Shown here one piece after another: positions 24,900 through 37,926 of a stretch of 64,000 bases of DNA (position 1 is the stretch's first letter; the number at the start of each line of letters is the position of its first letter). Source of the stretch: Vanilla planifolia (taxonomy: Eukaryota; Streptophyta; Magnoliopsida; Asparagales; Orchidaceae). The translations under genes and the position numbers were made by a program. Under the pieces are notes generated by a model. That model was not told the DNA's origin and ran no database searches. It saw only the letters and a program-made list of their open reading frames with translations. The stretch is taken from assembly GCA_023846275.1 (NCBI GenBank), contig CM043871.1:32766578-32830577 (forward strand). The letters are read 5' to 3'.

Positions 24900-26000
24900 T
24901 CAAGTCTTTTAATGAACTTAGTAATGATTAAATGAGAATGATACAACTTAATATAAGAGCATTCAACTACCTTTATTATGGCATATCTCTAAATAGATTT
25001 AAACAAATTATGAATTTATACACTATACATGAAGTTTAAAAAATTAGAAGTTACTTATGAAGGTACTTCGTAAGTAAAAGAAACTAAATAAATCTTCTTA
25101 CATATGATTATGAGCTATTTAGAATTGATTCAAGATAAATTATAGAAAAGATATTAATACAATTTGCTAATATTATTAATAGATTAGAAAATTTTGAAAA
25201 AATTTTTTTTAACGCAAATCTTTTAAGAAAAATGTTAAGGATTCTATCTAAAAAGTATGATCCACTTGCCACAACAATAAAAGATGACCAAAGATATAAA
25301 TAAGCTCACACTCGATGAGCTATTTGGAGAATTATTAAATGCCAAAATTGAGATGAATAAAAGGGTTGAAGAGGAAGCTTCTACTTGTAAGCTAAAGCAT
25401 GGAGCGAGAAAAAGGGAACCTTTGGAAATTAAAGCAAGCAAGAAAGATTCCGATGTGACATCCATCTTTTTTATGGATTTGAAGAAAGAGGAACATTTTT
25501 ATGTTAAATATTTAAAAAAAAATTGGTGAAAAATTTTGTCAATAGAAATTTACAAAAGAAGAAAAAAGGGAAGAAGATGAAGGCACTAAAATATTATGAT
25601 TATGATCAAACAGACCATATTAGACTGGATTGTTCACAACTCAAGAAAATTAAAAGAAAAGATAAGAAAAAGAAGAAAGCCTTTCAAGCTAAGAATATTT
25701 CTAAAAATAAAAGTTCACTTTCTTGAATATACCAATTTTTTTATTACTTCACATGGTGTTTATTTTTTTTAAACATAAGAATATTTCTTATCTTAAATAC
25801 ATGCAAAATATTTTAAATATTATATGTTTTTATTATTGTAGGAGAGGGCATATCATCAAAGATAGTAAAATTAAGAAAAACATTTCTAGTTTAAAATCTT
25901 GTTTCAAATGGGTAATTAAAAATGATATTATGAATGCCCTCATAATGAGTTTTAATGCTCAAACTAAGTTCACGTGGGTTCCTAAGGTTAAAGAATAGAA
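24900..26000 (+). pseudogene. Copia B gag
   Basis: Frames at 25060-25330 give a TYEGTS-like start, RLENFEK and then LTLDELFGELLNAKIEMNKR, the UBN2/gag core. A first zinc knuckle at about 25592-25640 reads YYDYDQTDHIRLDC, with both first cysteines turned to Tyr (TGT to TAT). A second at 25834-25875 reads CFYYCRRGHIIKDS, with the last Cys lost. The region closes with TKFTWVPKVKE near 25990, the WVPK spacer typical before protease. Stops interrupt the frame at several points. Confidence 0.85.
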
Positions 26001-26189
26001 AATTTAATATAAGATATCTCCACAATTGTGGTGTGGAGATATTATGTATTAGAAACATTCATATATTAGAAATAATATACTTAAAAAGTTTATATATAAG
26101 AAAACATACAAACTAAGGAAATAAAAATTATATTTTATGATTACTAAGGAAAATTTTTATAATTTGTATAGCCATACATAGAGAAAAAA

Positions 26190-29096
26190 CAAAGATCTAA
26201 CACTTGGGTGTTGGATAATGTATGCTTAAGACATATAATCAAAGATTGATTGAAGTTTGTATCAATAGAATGTGAACCAAATAGATGGGTAACATTAAAA
26301 GGTAACTCTAAGAAGAAGGTAATTGAAATTAGTAATATAAGTACATCTAATTTTAAAATTTCAAATATTTTATTAGTTGATGGTTTAAATAGTATTAGTC
26401 ACTTATATGATATTGGTTACTTTATTAATTTTAATACTCAATGTTACAAAATATTAAAAAATGATCAAGTATTTATTGTTGTTAAAAAAAGGTGATATCT
26501 ATGTGATTAAGTTTGATCAACAAGAAGATATTAGAATAGAATGTCTTATTACACATTCAAATGAGACTAATTTATGACATAGAGGTCAAGGTTATGTAGG
26601 TTATTCAACCTAAAGAAAATAAGTCAGTTAGATATAATTAGAGATCTTTCTAAACAAAATAAAACTAGTTTGAAAATATATGAATCATACCAAAAAAGAA
26701 AGTAAGTAAAATCTTCTTTTAAACTAAAAAATAATTGAACCACTAGTAAAACTTTTAAGATAGTTTATTTAGACCTTTTTAGACCAATACAATCCTTGAG
26801 TTTAGGTGAAAAAAATACAAGTTTATTATTATTAATGATTTTTCTAGATATATTTGGGTTGTACTTCTTAAGAGTAAAAATTAGATATTTAAAAATTTTG
26901 TTAATTTAATAAAAGAGATAGAAAAATGAACTAATTTCAAATTAATTTGCATTCAAAGTGATAATGGTACCAAATTTAAAAATGAGAATTTTTATGAATA
27001 TTACAAGGGCAAAGGAATAAGACATCAATTTACATATTCTTATACACTTTAATAAAATAGGATTGTAGAAAGAAAGAATAGAACTTTAGTAGAGATGGGT
27101 AGAATAATATTGGCTACATATAATTTATCGAAGTATTTTTGGGCTTAGGTAATTAATGCACCTTGTTATATAATAAATAAAATTAATTTAAGGCTAATAT
27201 TTAAGAAAACTCTTTATGAAATATTTAATAATGAAAGTGTCAACTTGAACAAGTTTGATGAAAAAATAAGTATAAGAATTTTTTTAGGATATTCTTCTCT
27301 TATAAAAGTGTACAGAATTTACAACATAAATGCTCAAAAGTAGAGAAATCAATGCATGTAATGTTTGATGAGTCTATTAAAGGGATAAATAATAATAATT
27401 TAGATGTAAAGATAAAGTATTTAGAAAACTTATACTTAGAATAGGATGAAGAAAACATCCAAAGTAAAAAGAAAGAGAAGAGATTAGTCATTAATTACCT
27501 AAAGATTGGAGATACCAAGATTCACATATAAAAGAATTAATAATAAGAGATGTTAATCAAGGAGTTAGGACTAGAACTTATATGAAAGAAATTGTTCACA
27601 ATATATTTGTATCTTTCACTTAACTAGTATTTATAGAAGATGCACTTAAGGATGACTATTGGGTTTAAGTAATAAATGAAGAATTAGATCAATTTGAGAG
27701 AAACAAAGTATGAAAACTAGTTTTTAGGCCTAGTGATCAACAAGTAATTAGAATCAAATGGGTATTAAAAAATAAATTAGATAAAAATAGAGTGATCATT
27801 AGAAATAATGTTAGACTTATTATTAAGGGTTATAACTATGCTAAATGTATATATTTTGAAGAGTCATTTGCATTTATAGTAAGATTAGAGACCATTAGAC
27901 TTTTCTTAACATATTTTTGTCATAAAAATTTTAAATTATTTTAAAAGGATGTAAAAAAGTGTATTTTTAAATAGGATAATAAAAGAAGATGTATATGTAT
28001 AATAACTCTCTTATTTTGAGACCCATGCATATGGTGATTATGTATATAAGCTCAAGAAGACACTTTATAACCTTAAACAAGCTCATCATATATTATATCA
28101 TAGATTGAGTAATTATCTAGTTTATTGTGGTTTTAGAAAAAGAAAAGTGGATACCACATTATTCCTAAAATCTTTAAATAATCGTTTGTTACTTATACAA
28201 GTTTATGTTGATGACATAATTTTTAAAAATACAAATAAAAATGTGTAAAAAAGATTTAATAATGAGGGAGTTTGACATAAGTATGATGGGTGAGATGAAT
28301 TTTTTCTTAGAATTACAAACTAAGTAATTAAAAGATGAAATTTTTATTTCTCATACTAAGTACTTAAAAGAATTATTCAAGAAATTTTGTTATAGAAGCA
28401 TAAAACATAAAAAGATTTTAATGAGTCAATTAATTTATTTAGACTTAAATAAAATTGAAAAACTCATTGATCAAAAATTTTATAAAAGACTTATTGGATC
28501 ATTACTATATCTCATGATAAATAAACTAAACATCTTATTTAATGTTGGCTTATGTACAAGATTTCAATCAAAATCCTAAGAAAAACTATATAAAAGTGAT
28601 TAAATCAATATTCAAATATTTAAAAGGTACAATAAAGTTAGGTTTTTGGTACCCTAGAAATACTCTTTTATATGATCTTATATGTTACACAAATTTAGAT
28701 TTTATAGATTCTAAGGTTGATAAGAAAAGTACCTATAATACATGTCAATTCCTAAAAAATTATCTAATTTTATGGTAAAGAAAGAAGCAAAATTGTATAA
28801 CCCTATCAACCATGGAAGACGAGTATGTAGCGTTTGAAAGTTATGTTAACCAAGTATTATGATTAAGATAGCAACTTAATGATTATGGTTTAGATCTCTC
28901 ACATATTCTCATTTGAATTGATAATACTAGAGTCTTGGCCTTAGTAAAGAATCAAGTTTATCATTCTACAACCAAGCACATTGATGTAAGATACTATTTT
29001 ATTAGAGATCAAGTAGTTAAAGACTCGATAGAATTTGAATATGTTCTTACCAAATAAGAATTGGCTAACATATTTACTAAGTCCCTTCCAATTAAA
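26190..29096 (+). pseudogene. Copia B pol: protease, integrase, RT, RNase H
   Basis: Protease: around 26205 the usual WVLDSGCSRHM reads WVLDNVCLRHI, so the D-S/T-G active site is broken, and FVSIECEPNRWVTLKGNS follows. Integrase: a GAG-preINT start (LWHR) near 26575, then SDNGTKFKNENF near 26959 and ERKNRTLVEMGR near 27070. RT: KDDYWV and IKWVLKNKLD near 27650-27775, with VYVDDIIF intact at 28201-28224. RNase H: STMEDEYVAFE near 28807 and TTKHIDVRYYFIRDQV near 28971. Each block is readable in one frame for only tens of codons before a stop or shift. Confidence 0.88.
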
Positions 29097-29351
29097 TAAT
29101 TTCAAATCATAATACAACAATTAGATATAATAGAAATTATATAAATTGTATGTCTCTTTGATGGTGTCAAGGGAGGAGAATAGTTGTTGTTTAGATAAAT
29201 GAGATGAAGCATATAATAAAGGAGAACACGAAGTAAGGGGGATTATATATATTTTATTTTTAATATCTTTTATCATTTCTTAAATATGTTTTTTTACTTG
29301 TTATGTTTTATCTAAATATTTATGTCTTATCATCATCAAAAGGTAAAAGAT

Positions 29352-30406
29352 TATTGGGTCACCCTTGTGTTTGATAAGTTAAATTTTAAATAGTTAATAT
29401 TTTACTCTAATGGGCTTGATTAGTATGAATGAGATATAATTTTTAATAAATAAGTCATACACTTTTGAAGATATTGAATTAGTGGTCTTCAAAGTACTTT
29501 GTAATATTTATCAAATTCCAAGGATTGAAGACATGTGTACTCAGTTTTGATGAGATTCTCCTTTACTATAAAATAGAATGTTAGCTTATTGATATTAAGT
29601 CACTTTCATTTCTTATCAAATTCAAATCATATTTGATCAGTAAATTTTTTAATCATCTCATTGATTTAATAAACAAATAGGATTCTATTTTTTAATCCTA
29701 TAACCATTTTGTTGGTTAACTTATATCCTTATGAAATTTTATATTAGTTTGTTTGTTAAATCTTAATTGAATTAGGCTCTTAATAATATTTCTACATGAA
29801 TGCTTATAAATTCCAAATACTCCTTTCCTACAATATGGGACTAAATCCCTTATGTCTGTCTGCATCAAAAATTGACAGTACTTAGCACTATCTGATCACA
29901 CGTTTTTATGATCGCATGGTGGAGCATGCCTATGTTTTATTTAATTTAATCATGGTCATTTATTCCACTATTTTTTCAAACTCCCAAATCTACCAGGGAT
30001 TATTGATTTTGTCGATTTCTTGTAATTTATCATTAGATCTGACGACCACAGTTTCATCCTAACTTATCAGATGACTAGAACTCTTTTCACCTTATTTTTA
30101 AATTGTGCAGCTCTTAATTATCTTATTTGAATCCTAAATCTAAGATCAACTTTGACTTTACCATTATAAAAACGAATGATCTATATCTCGTATGATATGA
30201 TTGGATGGCCAATGTCAAATCTGTCTTGATTAGATTGTCCATAACTCATGTGCTTTTGAGCATTAGATCTAATGGTCTATATTGCCTCCAATTGGATCCA
30301 ATGACCCTGGTCAATCTAGCATAATGACTAATTATTAAGCCATTATGTTAGCTATTTTGAAAAAATTTTTAACATCTTTTTTAAGTTATTTAACTATAGC
30401 ACTTCA
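29352..30406 (+). repeat. Copia B 3' LTR, 1055 bp
   Basis: It follows CATCATCAAAAGGTAAAAGAT, a decayed purine tract. It starts TATTGGGTCACCC (first TG mutated to TA) and ends ACTTCA. It aligns along its length with the two parts of the 5' LTR, with many substitutions, so the insertion is old. Confidence 0.85.
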
Positions 30407-33400
30407 AATTACTTTGTACAATTTCTAATAGCTATAATCAAATTTTTTTATAAATACCTAACTATTATAAATAGAATAACTAATAAATATGAATCAATCT
30501 TTGAGATCTTAATAAAGTGCCGCTCCATATTCTGCTGGCAACAACTATGGCTTCTCTTTCTCAAATCATTAAAGTTTCTAACTAAGCATTGTATGTCTAA
30601 ACTTTTAAATTTTCATTTCTATTCTTGAATTTAAGCTCATTGTCTCTTATTCCATTAATTAACAAGTATAAGAATTATACAAATTTATCAAAAATTTTTT
30701 GTTGTCATATTTTTCTTTTTCTCTTAAGTTAGACATCCTGACATTTGTGAAAGTCCAAGTTTGGTTTGGTCTTGTAAAAAATCGAGTTAGGGTTGAGTTC
30801 ACAAAAGCTTGGGTTATAGTTGAACTGGTAAAAGTTAGTAGGTTAGAGGTGAATTATAAGAAAAAAATCTCAAGTTATAATTTTTATTAGTAGTATTTTT
30901 CTCGACCTCGATTGAGGGTGGACGTAGGTTCTAATTTGAATCCTACCAGTTAAAAATTGTGATGTCCCATTTTAATTTTTATATTTATTTTTTATAATAA
31001 TAAAAATAATATATATAATCAAAATTTTCTATAAACTTAACATTATTTTTGTGAAATAAATACGTTCAAATTTCTATGTAGTGATCTTACCTAAGATTTG
31101 ATTTTTTTTCTCTAATTTCTTATATGCTATAATACCCATTATTGGATTCAACCTAGTTTTGCCTTTAACTAGTGTTGAATTCTCTCTAACGCTTGGAAAC
31201 ACTTTTGCCTTCTCTTACCTTTTACTCTAACGCACTCTGTCAAAGCTAATTTCTTCAAATTTATTCCATAAATCTTTCCTAAGTTTGGTCGCATCCTTTT
31301 TATAAACTACTAATCATCTACTCACATTCTTAGTCATACACTTTCTCTTAATGATCATGTTCATTCAATTTAGAATCTCTTCATACTTTTTCTTGTTTAA
31401 CTCTAATGGTCGCTAATGAGTCAAATTCTCCTTATGAATGATTAACATAGTTATTATTTTTGGATTTTAAAAACTTTTTTATTTCTATCTATCATACTTA
31501 GATAAGCCATTGTGTCATACTAATGATAAATCAAATCTCTCTTCATTTTTACCTGTTTACACTTATAATACTTATATGTGATCCTGTTCATCATATGTAT
31601 ATGATCGCTTTCAACAAATTCTACTTAGACTGTCTCTTTATGTCTTGTTGTGTAATTTCCTTTATCTTACTTGTATGATTCATTTTATTGCATACTCTTA
31701 TTATAATAGATGATGTTCTTGTATGTCTTTTTAACTTAATTGTACTTATAAGGTTTCTTAATTATACATTTATAATTTATTTTGCTGCATTGTGTTCATT
31801 TATTTTTTACTTAATCGTAAGGTACGGTATTGTTATGTCGTATTGTATGATGTGATCTTCTCTTCCTTAACATATCAGACTCGTCTGCCCCTTTTGCGAT
31901 ACTTATTTGCACATTTATCGTGTTGTATGACGTCCATAATTACACTTTATGATGATGTATATTGTCTTATTTATTTGTAGTAAATTATTTTCCTTTTAAG
32001 CGTAATATGCTCATATCTACTTTATAAGAAAGGTTTTAAATATTCACATAATTATAGTTTCATAAAGGATATAGCATGGAATCCTTAGTGAGGTGATCTT
32101 TTATTTCGTAGGCTCTGTGAGAGATTTCGTATGATAAATACCTATATTATACATGTATAATAGATAATGTTTAAAGATACTATTTTAGCCTTTGTTGATG
32201 GTTTTTGTAGTCTTTAACTTTTATGTGTAACTATTTATTCAATTGTTGCTTATTATGATATATAGATTTATATTTATTTTTATCACTTTTGCTTGATTTT
32301 GGGATTTTGTGCTCGAGATGCTGCTGCATGCTCTATGCTTACTCGAAAGTTTTAGTATTTGTGAGGATTCTATTTGGTTTATTTGTGGTTGAACTAGGCA
32401 AGGCATGACACTAAGCATTATGACATGCTAAATATTAATTTATCATCCACTTTTCTTGAGAATCGAAGGAATTCAAGCATTCACAGCCAAAGGTTAAACA
32501 TAAAGTATGTTTGGATAATAACATATAATTTGTTTCTTTTGAGAAATAGTTAGTCATTACACACTACCTAATATGCTATTTGTGAACTCTTAATATACAA
32601 TACATTTAGTGTAACATATAGTAGAATAGGCCTCACATATAATATAGAAAGGGTAAACAAAAAGCCATGACTTTTAAATTTGACCAAATCCCATCTAATT
32701 GAAGAGTATGACATGAGCATTCCAAAAACTTCTCAAAAGCATCCCAAAGAAAGGAAAGCAATTTGTAGCTCAATTAAATTTTAAGCATTGGAACATGATC
32801 AACTTCATTTAGGTTTTCTTCTTATTATAGCTCAAGGATTATTACTATAGCTACTATTAGTATTTTTCTTAACTTATTACATCCCATGAAGAGTCTTAAA
32901 TCTTAGTGCTCTCCTCCAACTCTTCATCGAGTTATTCTTTTCTCTCTTACCTAAAATCGCTGACTGAATGCAAGAGTTTATGGTTAACTATCTTTATTTA
33001 ATTTAATAAAAGGGTTCAAAATCAAATAATAATCTTAAATATCTAAAAAATTCTAAAAATTTTGATTGACTATAAAAAATTAAAATTTTCATACAAATAA
33101 AAATTCTTATGCTAAACACTTCTCCATAATATACTCAAAAGTGTCTTTTCGACTTTTGACAACATGACATACTTTTTGTGCGCATTGAACTCATCAATTT
33201 CTTAGTTAAGACATGTAAATATATTAAATTAGTATCACATATATAAATAAATGAGTATTTCATATTTAAAATAATTAAGCTATTATGCTAAAGACAAATG
33301 AAATGTCACAAAGGAACTATCCTATAAGTATCATATAAAAGATTAAAGTAATTATGATGCAAGTAAATTATTATTACATATCTTTAAAATACATTGATGT

Positions 33401-33778
33401 GAGCATAGCAACATGATATCAAATAATTATATACATATGTTTGAATGTTATGTATCACATTTTCAATATCATTATCTTGTGTGTTAATGTAATAAAATTT
33501 ATGTTTTTTTATATTTCATAAATATTACTACAAGTATCCAAACATGATTGAAAAGGTACAAATAAAATAAAAGAAAAAATCATTAAGATCAAGCAATAAA
33601 AGCTTGGTAATATTTCTTGTAATATTTTATATAATAATAAAAATATGATGTGATTTATTTATGTCATTGTACTATGACTACCTAATGTAATATGATAAGA
33701 TTGTCACTTAGTTTGGGATTTTGATATGCAAATTGGCAAAAGATCTTAATTCGTTATAATATGATTAAGATTGTAGGC
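30407..33778. other. Intergenic, repeat-derived, with LTR-like block
   Basis: 31350-31930 aligns with 15000-15580 next to the Gypsy relic and is probably a solo LTR or LTR fragment of that family. TGATGTCCCATTTTAA near 30960 could be its left end, but the right end was not found. The rest is AT-rich with no recognised gene, and small frames at 30699-30890 and 31792-31980 have no family signal. Confidence 0.5.
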
Positions 33779-35080
33779 TAGCTATGATACACTTATTAGT
33801 TGTGGCTATGATATATGATGATATTAATAGATGTGTGATAATCTATGTTCTCATAATGTTAGAGATAATAATTATTTAGGAAAAATATGACTTATATTTT
33901 GAAAAAGATATAAAATAAAAAAAATAAAAAAGCATATTATTAAATAAAAGGTACGAACCACATAAAATGAGCATGATATACATAAGTTTATTAATAACAT
34001 TTTTGTAAGTGCTTCACAAATGTCATGCATCTTTATTTATTACTTTTTTTTATTTGAGTTATTCTTATTACATTTCATCATGCTTTATTGTTTATAATAA
34101 TCAATTTATCTATTGATTTGTTATGCTAATATAAATACACACAAAACTGAAAAAAATTGGTGACTGTGATAGGTCTTAATAATGAGTGAGTTTGTGTTGA
34201 TCTTTGTTATGAAATTTTTATATGATGGTTTTGTAATTTGTATTTTATATGTATTTAAAGATATATATGATATTTGCATAAATATGTAGATATGTGAGCA
34301 TTATTTGATATATATACATACACACACACATACACACACATACACACATACACTATTATAGTTTATGCTTATATTGGTTTTTGTGTAAATATTGATTTTA
34401 AAATGTATTTTCATTATTATCCAGATTTGATTAGTTATGATACACTTATTAGTTGTGGTCATGATATGTGATGATGTTAATAGATGTGTGATAACCTAAG
34501 TTCCCATAAAATCAGAGATAATAATTATTTAGGAAAAATATGATTTATATTTTGAAAAAGATATGAAATAAAAAAATATTATTGAATGAAAGGTATAAAC
34601 CACATAAAATGAACATAATATACATAATTTCATTAATAACATTTTTGTAAGTGCTTCACAAATGTCATGCATCTTTATTTATTACTTTTTCTTTATTTAT
34701 GAGTTATTTTTATTACATTTCATCATGCTTTATTGCTTATAATAATCAATTTATCTACTGATTTTTTATGCTAATGTAAATATACACAAAATTAAAAAAA
34801 AATTGGTGGCTTGTGATAAGTCTTAATAATGAGTGAGTTTGTGTTGATCTTTGTGATGAAATTTTTATATGATTATTTTGTAATTTGTATTTTATATTAA
34901 TTGAAGATATTTATGATATTTGAATAAGTATGTAGATATGAATATTGTTTGATATATATACGTACACACACACACACACATACATACATACATTATTATA
35001 GTTTATATTATAGTTGTTTTTGTATAAATATTGATTTTAAAATGTATTTTTATCATTATCCACACTTGAATTAGCTTTTA
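33779..35080. repeat. Tandem duplication of a 653-bp unit
   Basis: The sequence TAGYTATGATACACTTATTAG starts at 33779 and again at 34432, and the two copies stay collinear to about 35080. They share CTTCACAAATGTCATGCATC, a CACA/TACA microsatellite and GTTTATRYTTATA. Divergence is modest (substitutions and short indels). No coding signal in either copy. Confidence 0.9.
34312..34352. repeat. TACA/CACA microsatellite, copy 1
   Basis: Imperfect TACA and CACA units. The corresponding array in the second copy of the 653-bp duplication lies near 34960-34992 and differs in unit order. Confidence 0.85.
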
Positions 35081-36239
35081 TATATTTGAGATTATTGCAT
35101 ACTTTGATGTAATATAATTTTTTTATTACTTGTATATATTACCAAATAATAATAAGAAGAATGACAAAATAGAAGGTGACATTACTATTTTTTTTAATAC
35201 TGAAAATCTTCTCATGCTCTATCTTTTGACGTGAGAGTTTACCCCATCTCTTTCACACAAACTTTTTCTATATAATTGAGTTTAATTTCTAATAAAAACT
35301 AAAATTATTGTACTTTTTAAAATACTTGTAGCTTTGCTTGTTCATAAATATTATTATGATTTTATTTTGTGTATTTTAAAATTTCTTACTATTCTTGCAT
35401 AATTATTATGCGAATTAATTTATCTTGATAAAAAAAACACTTGATTTCTTCTTTTCAAATTAATATAAAATAAATTGGTGCATGTGTTTTCTGCTTAAAT
35501 AGTATTGGGATGCTTCACATCAAAAACACTTTTAAACATTTATAATTATTTGCCAAGTAATTACAAAAGTACCTTCTAAATTGTTGAGAAAAGTTGCCTT
35601 TATTATTTTTTATTATTGGAAATATTTATTAAAAAAGTTACTCAAGTCAATGTTTATTATTAAAAAAGCAAAAATGAAAATATAATAATTATATTTTAGT
35701 GATAAAAGAATGGCCTATTTCTTCAAATAATGATAATGAGCTTTACAATTTGAAAAAAAGAACTTATTAAAGTGATTAATTAAAAATATTGTCATCAAAT
35801 AACAAAAAATAACTCATGTGCAATTTTGAAGCCCGAATTCATTGTCTAGCAACTATTGGAATCCTATTCTTAATGTAAGAAATGGAAATGACTAATTTAC
35901 CTTTTTTAAAGTTTTGTATCTTTTAGCATGCAGAACAGCGTTTTCCTTCCCGCCCGTTGGGGTTAGTTTAGTAATTTATTAAAATCACCGATATGTGTGA
36001 CAAAAGGATGACAAAAGGACCGACATAAGTCACAGGTTTCAGCGAACCTTCACCTCTAACTGTATAATGTCTCGCAAGAATACCAAGCTTCACGCTCTTG
36101 ACAACTGCAATTCATCTCTGATGGGTCCCACCGACATGTGTCTTCAATTGTCCCTACACTGCACCGGCAGGCATCTTACCTTGTGCATTTATGCCCACAA
36201 CGATTCTCTCTCTATCTCTCCCTATTAAGTTAGCTGGCA
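35081..36239. other. Upstream intergenic region of the protease gene
   Basis: AT-rich until about 35930, then GC content rises towards the gene. TATAATGTC at 36063 and a pyrimidine-rich CTCTCTCTATCTCTCCC at 36206 are possible core-promoter features, but no single TATA/TSS pair stands out. Confidence 0.4.
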
Positions 36240-37926
36240 GTGGCATAGCTGTAAATACCACGCTCCGAGACCTTCTTCTTCATTTTAGCGCGGGGTGAGC
36301 TCCACTACTCCTTTCCTCGCCACTTGCGGCGTTGAAGCGATAAATGAGCGCTTCGTACGAGGAGTAACAGCTGGTTTCTGCAATGGCTCTTTCGCAGAAG
36401 CGATCGATAGGGTTCGATTTGCCAGTTGAAACACGTCGACAATGTTTCTGGTGGTTTTGATGGTCTGTTCGATCACATTAACCCTAGTTTCGGTCTGCGT
36501 TCATTAATTTGCAATCCACTTTGGTTGTTTCTGTTAGCTGAGGTATCAGTGGGAATATCATAACCGGTGTTCCGAGGTGAGAATAGGGAGAGTTTGGAAG
36601 GGTCTCCGGTATACCATATTAGCATGGTTTTTTAAAAGTTCCCCTTTTTGATGTTTTCTTAATAGATAGCTATGCAGATACGCTGTTTGTGGTTGGTGGA
36701 TTTTTTTTCCTTTTGAAATATGCGAGCGAAGATACTTTGCTGATTATGTGAGGGATACTCCTTTTACTTTATAACTTTGTGAGTTCATGATTCGAAAGCA
36801 GAGATCGGGCTATAATTTTCTGCAACGAAGATTGTCCTTTTGTGCTTTGCTTCAAGTGTCATTTGATGCTTCAATTTAGTAAGGTATCTAGGGGAGTGAA
36901 GTGTTAGAATATATGTACTGGAGCAGACCCTTACAATGGACTCGCGGCTGAAAGCTGATGAACTTAAATTCTAATCAACTTGCGGTGTAGCTGTTAAAAA
37001 GCGAATTTGTTGCCGAGGAATTGATTTCTATTTCTAGAGAAAAGAAATGGTTTGATAATTTATGCAGCTTATTGATTGGAACGATAGAAACCAGGTTGGC
37101 AACGTGACTTGAGGTTAGATTGTACCGTTGTAACAGGGTTTCTGCAATCAGATACTTGTGTTTTATTTCTATTTGCTTATTGTTTTTCAGATTGTATTTT
37201 AAAACTTTATGCTAATCCACCTGATTCTTGGGATTGTTCGAACAAGCCTTTGTAATTCGGATGTTTGTGTCTTAGGTCTTCAAATCATAGTGCGTTCTCT
37301 GAACTTTGGACGTTTTATTTTGTGCCCTGGATACTTTTCATTAGTCCTGATAATGATACGCTGTACCATATCACCAATTTTTTTGTGCAGTCTCAAATGA
37401 TTGCCTAGCTTCTAGTTGAACTTTTGCAGTTTTCTATTTATCCTTTTGGTTTTCTGTTTGAGTTTTACCATTACCCATTTTATTTTTTGTAATGTTATTA
37501 GATAATTAGCAACAACTGGGACTTTTCAATGCTATTTCATTAGTTTTTGTAATAGGTCTTTGTTTGTTCATGCTTTTGTGATGCAATATCTGCATTAATT
37601 GTTACAGAAGTCCTTTTTCTGGGATAATAGGCATGCAAAGTGCTCATTGTTACTAGCATTATTTGCTTGCTTTCAGTTTGGCAACGGATCTTAGTGTTAC
37701 AATGCTGTATCTGCAACTTGAGTTTATTGAAATTCTTTCAATTGAACCTTTCATTATTCTGTGTTGTCTGTACCTTTTGGAAACTTAACTAGCTGAAATA
37801 CAAACTAAAGATCTTACTCTCAAATATTTGTTCAGAACTTTAGCAGGTCAAAATGGCCAGTTAACTAATACAAGATTTATCTTTTGCCTTTATTACCAGG
37901 GAGTTTGCCGTGGAAGTTGATAAAAA
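36240..37926 (+). promoter_or_regulatory. 5' leader of SBT2 gene with probable 5'-UTR intron and upstream ORFs
   Basis: A GC-richer stretch from about 36240 looks like an untranslated first exon. A donor at 36576/36577 (CGAG then GTGAGA) and an acceptor at 37899/37900 (TATTACCAG then GGAG) would remove a 1323-base intron. The last leader exon then runs into the start codon at 37927. The first leader exon holds two short upstream ORFs: 36344-36367 (7 codons plus stop) and 36383-36460 (25 codons plus stop). Both lie within the inferred transcript and could limit translation of the main ORF. The transcription start is not fixed by the sequence. Confidence 0.55.

Larger units (their letters stand above)
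20161..30406 (+). mobile_element. Ty1/Copia retrotransposon B, complete domain order, decayed
   Basis: A plus-strand element with 5' LTR (split), primer site, gag, protease, integrase, RT, RNase H, purine tract and 3' LTR, which is the Ty1/Copia order. Excluding the 2969-bp solo LTR inserted in its 5' LTR, it is about 7.3 kb. Coding regions carry dozens of stops, mostly explained by C-to-T or G-to-A changes, the pattern expected from decay of methylated DNA. Outer flanks GATTG (20156-20160) and AATTA (30407-30411) do not match, so no target duplication is claimed. Gag resembles SIRE/Maximus elements and Copia A. Confidence 0.88.

Noticed and set aside
25284-25529. Stand-alone coding gene
   Set aside because: It is the gag core of Copia B.
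37209-37400. 63-aa plus-strand frame upstream of SBT2
   Set aside because: Lies in the inferred 5'-UTR intron and has no domain.
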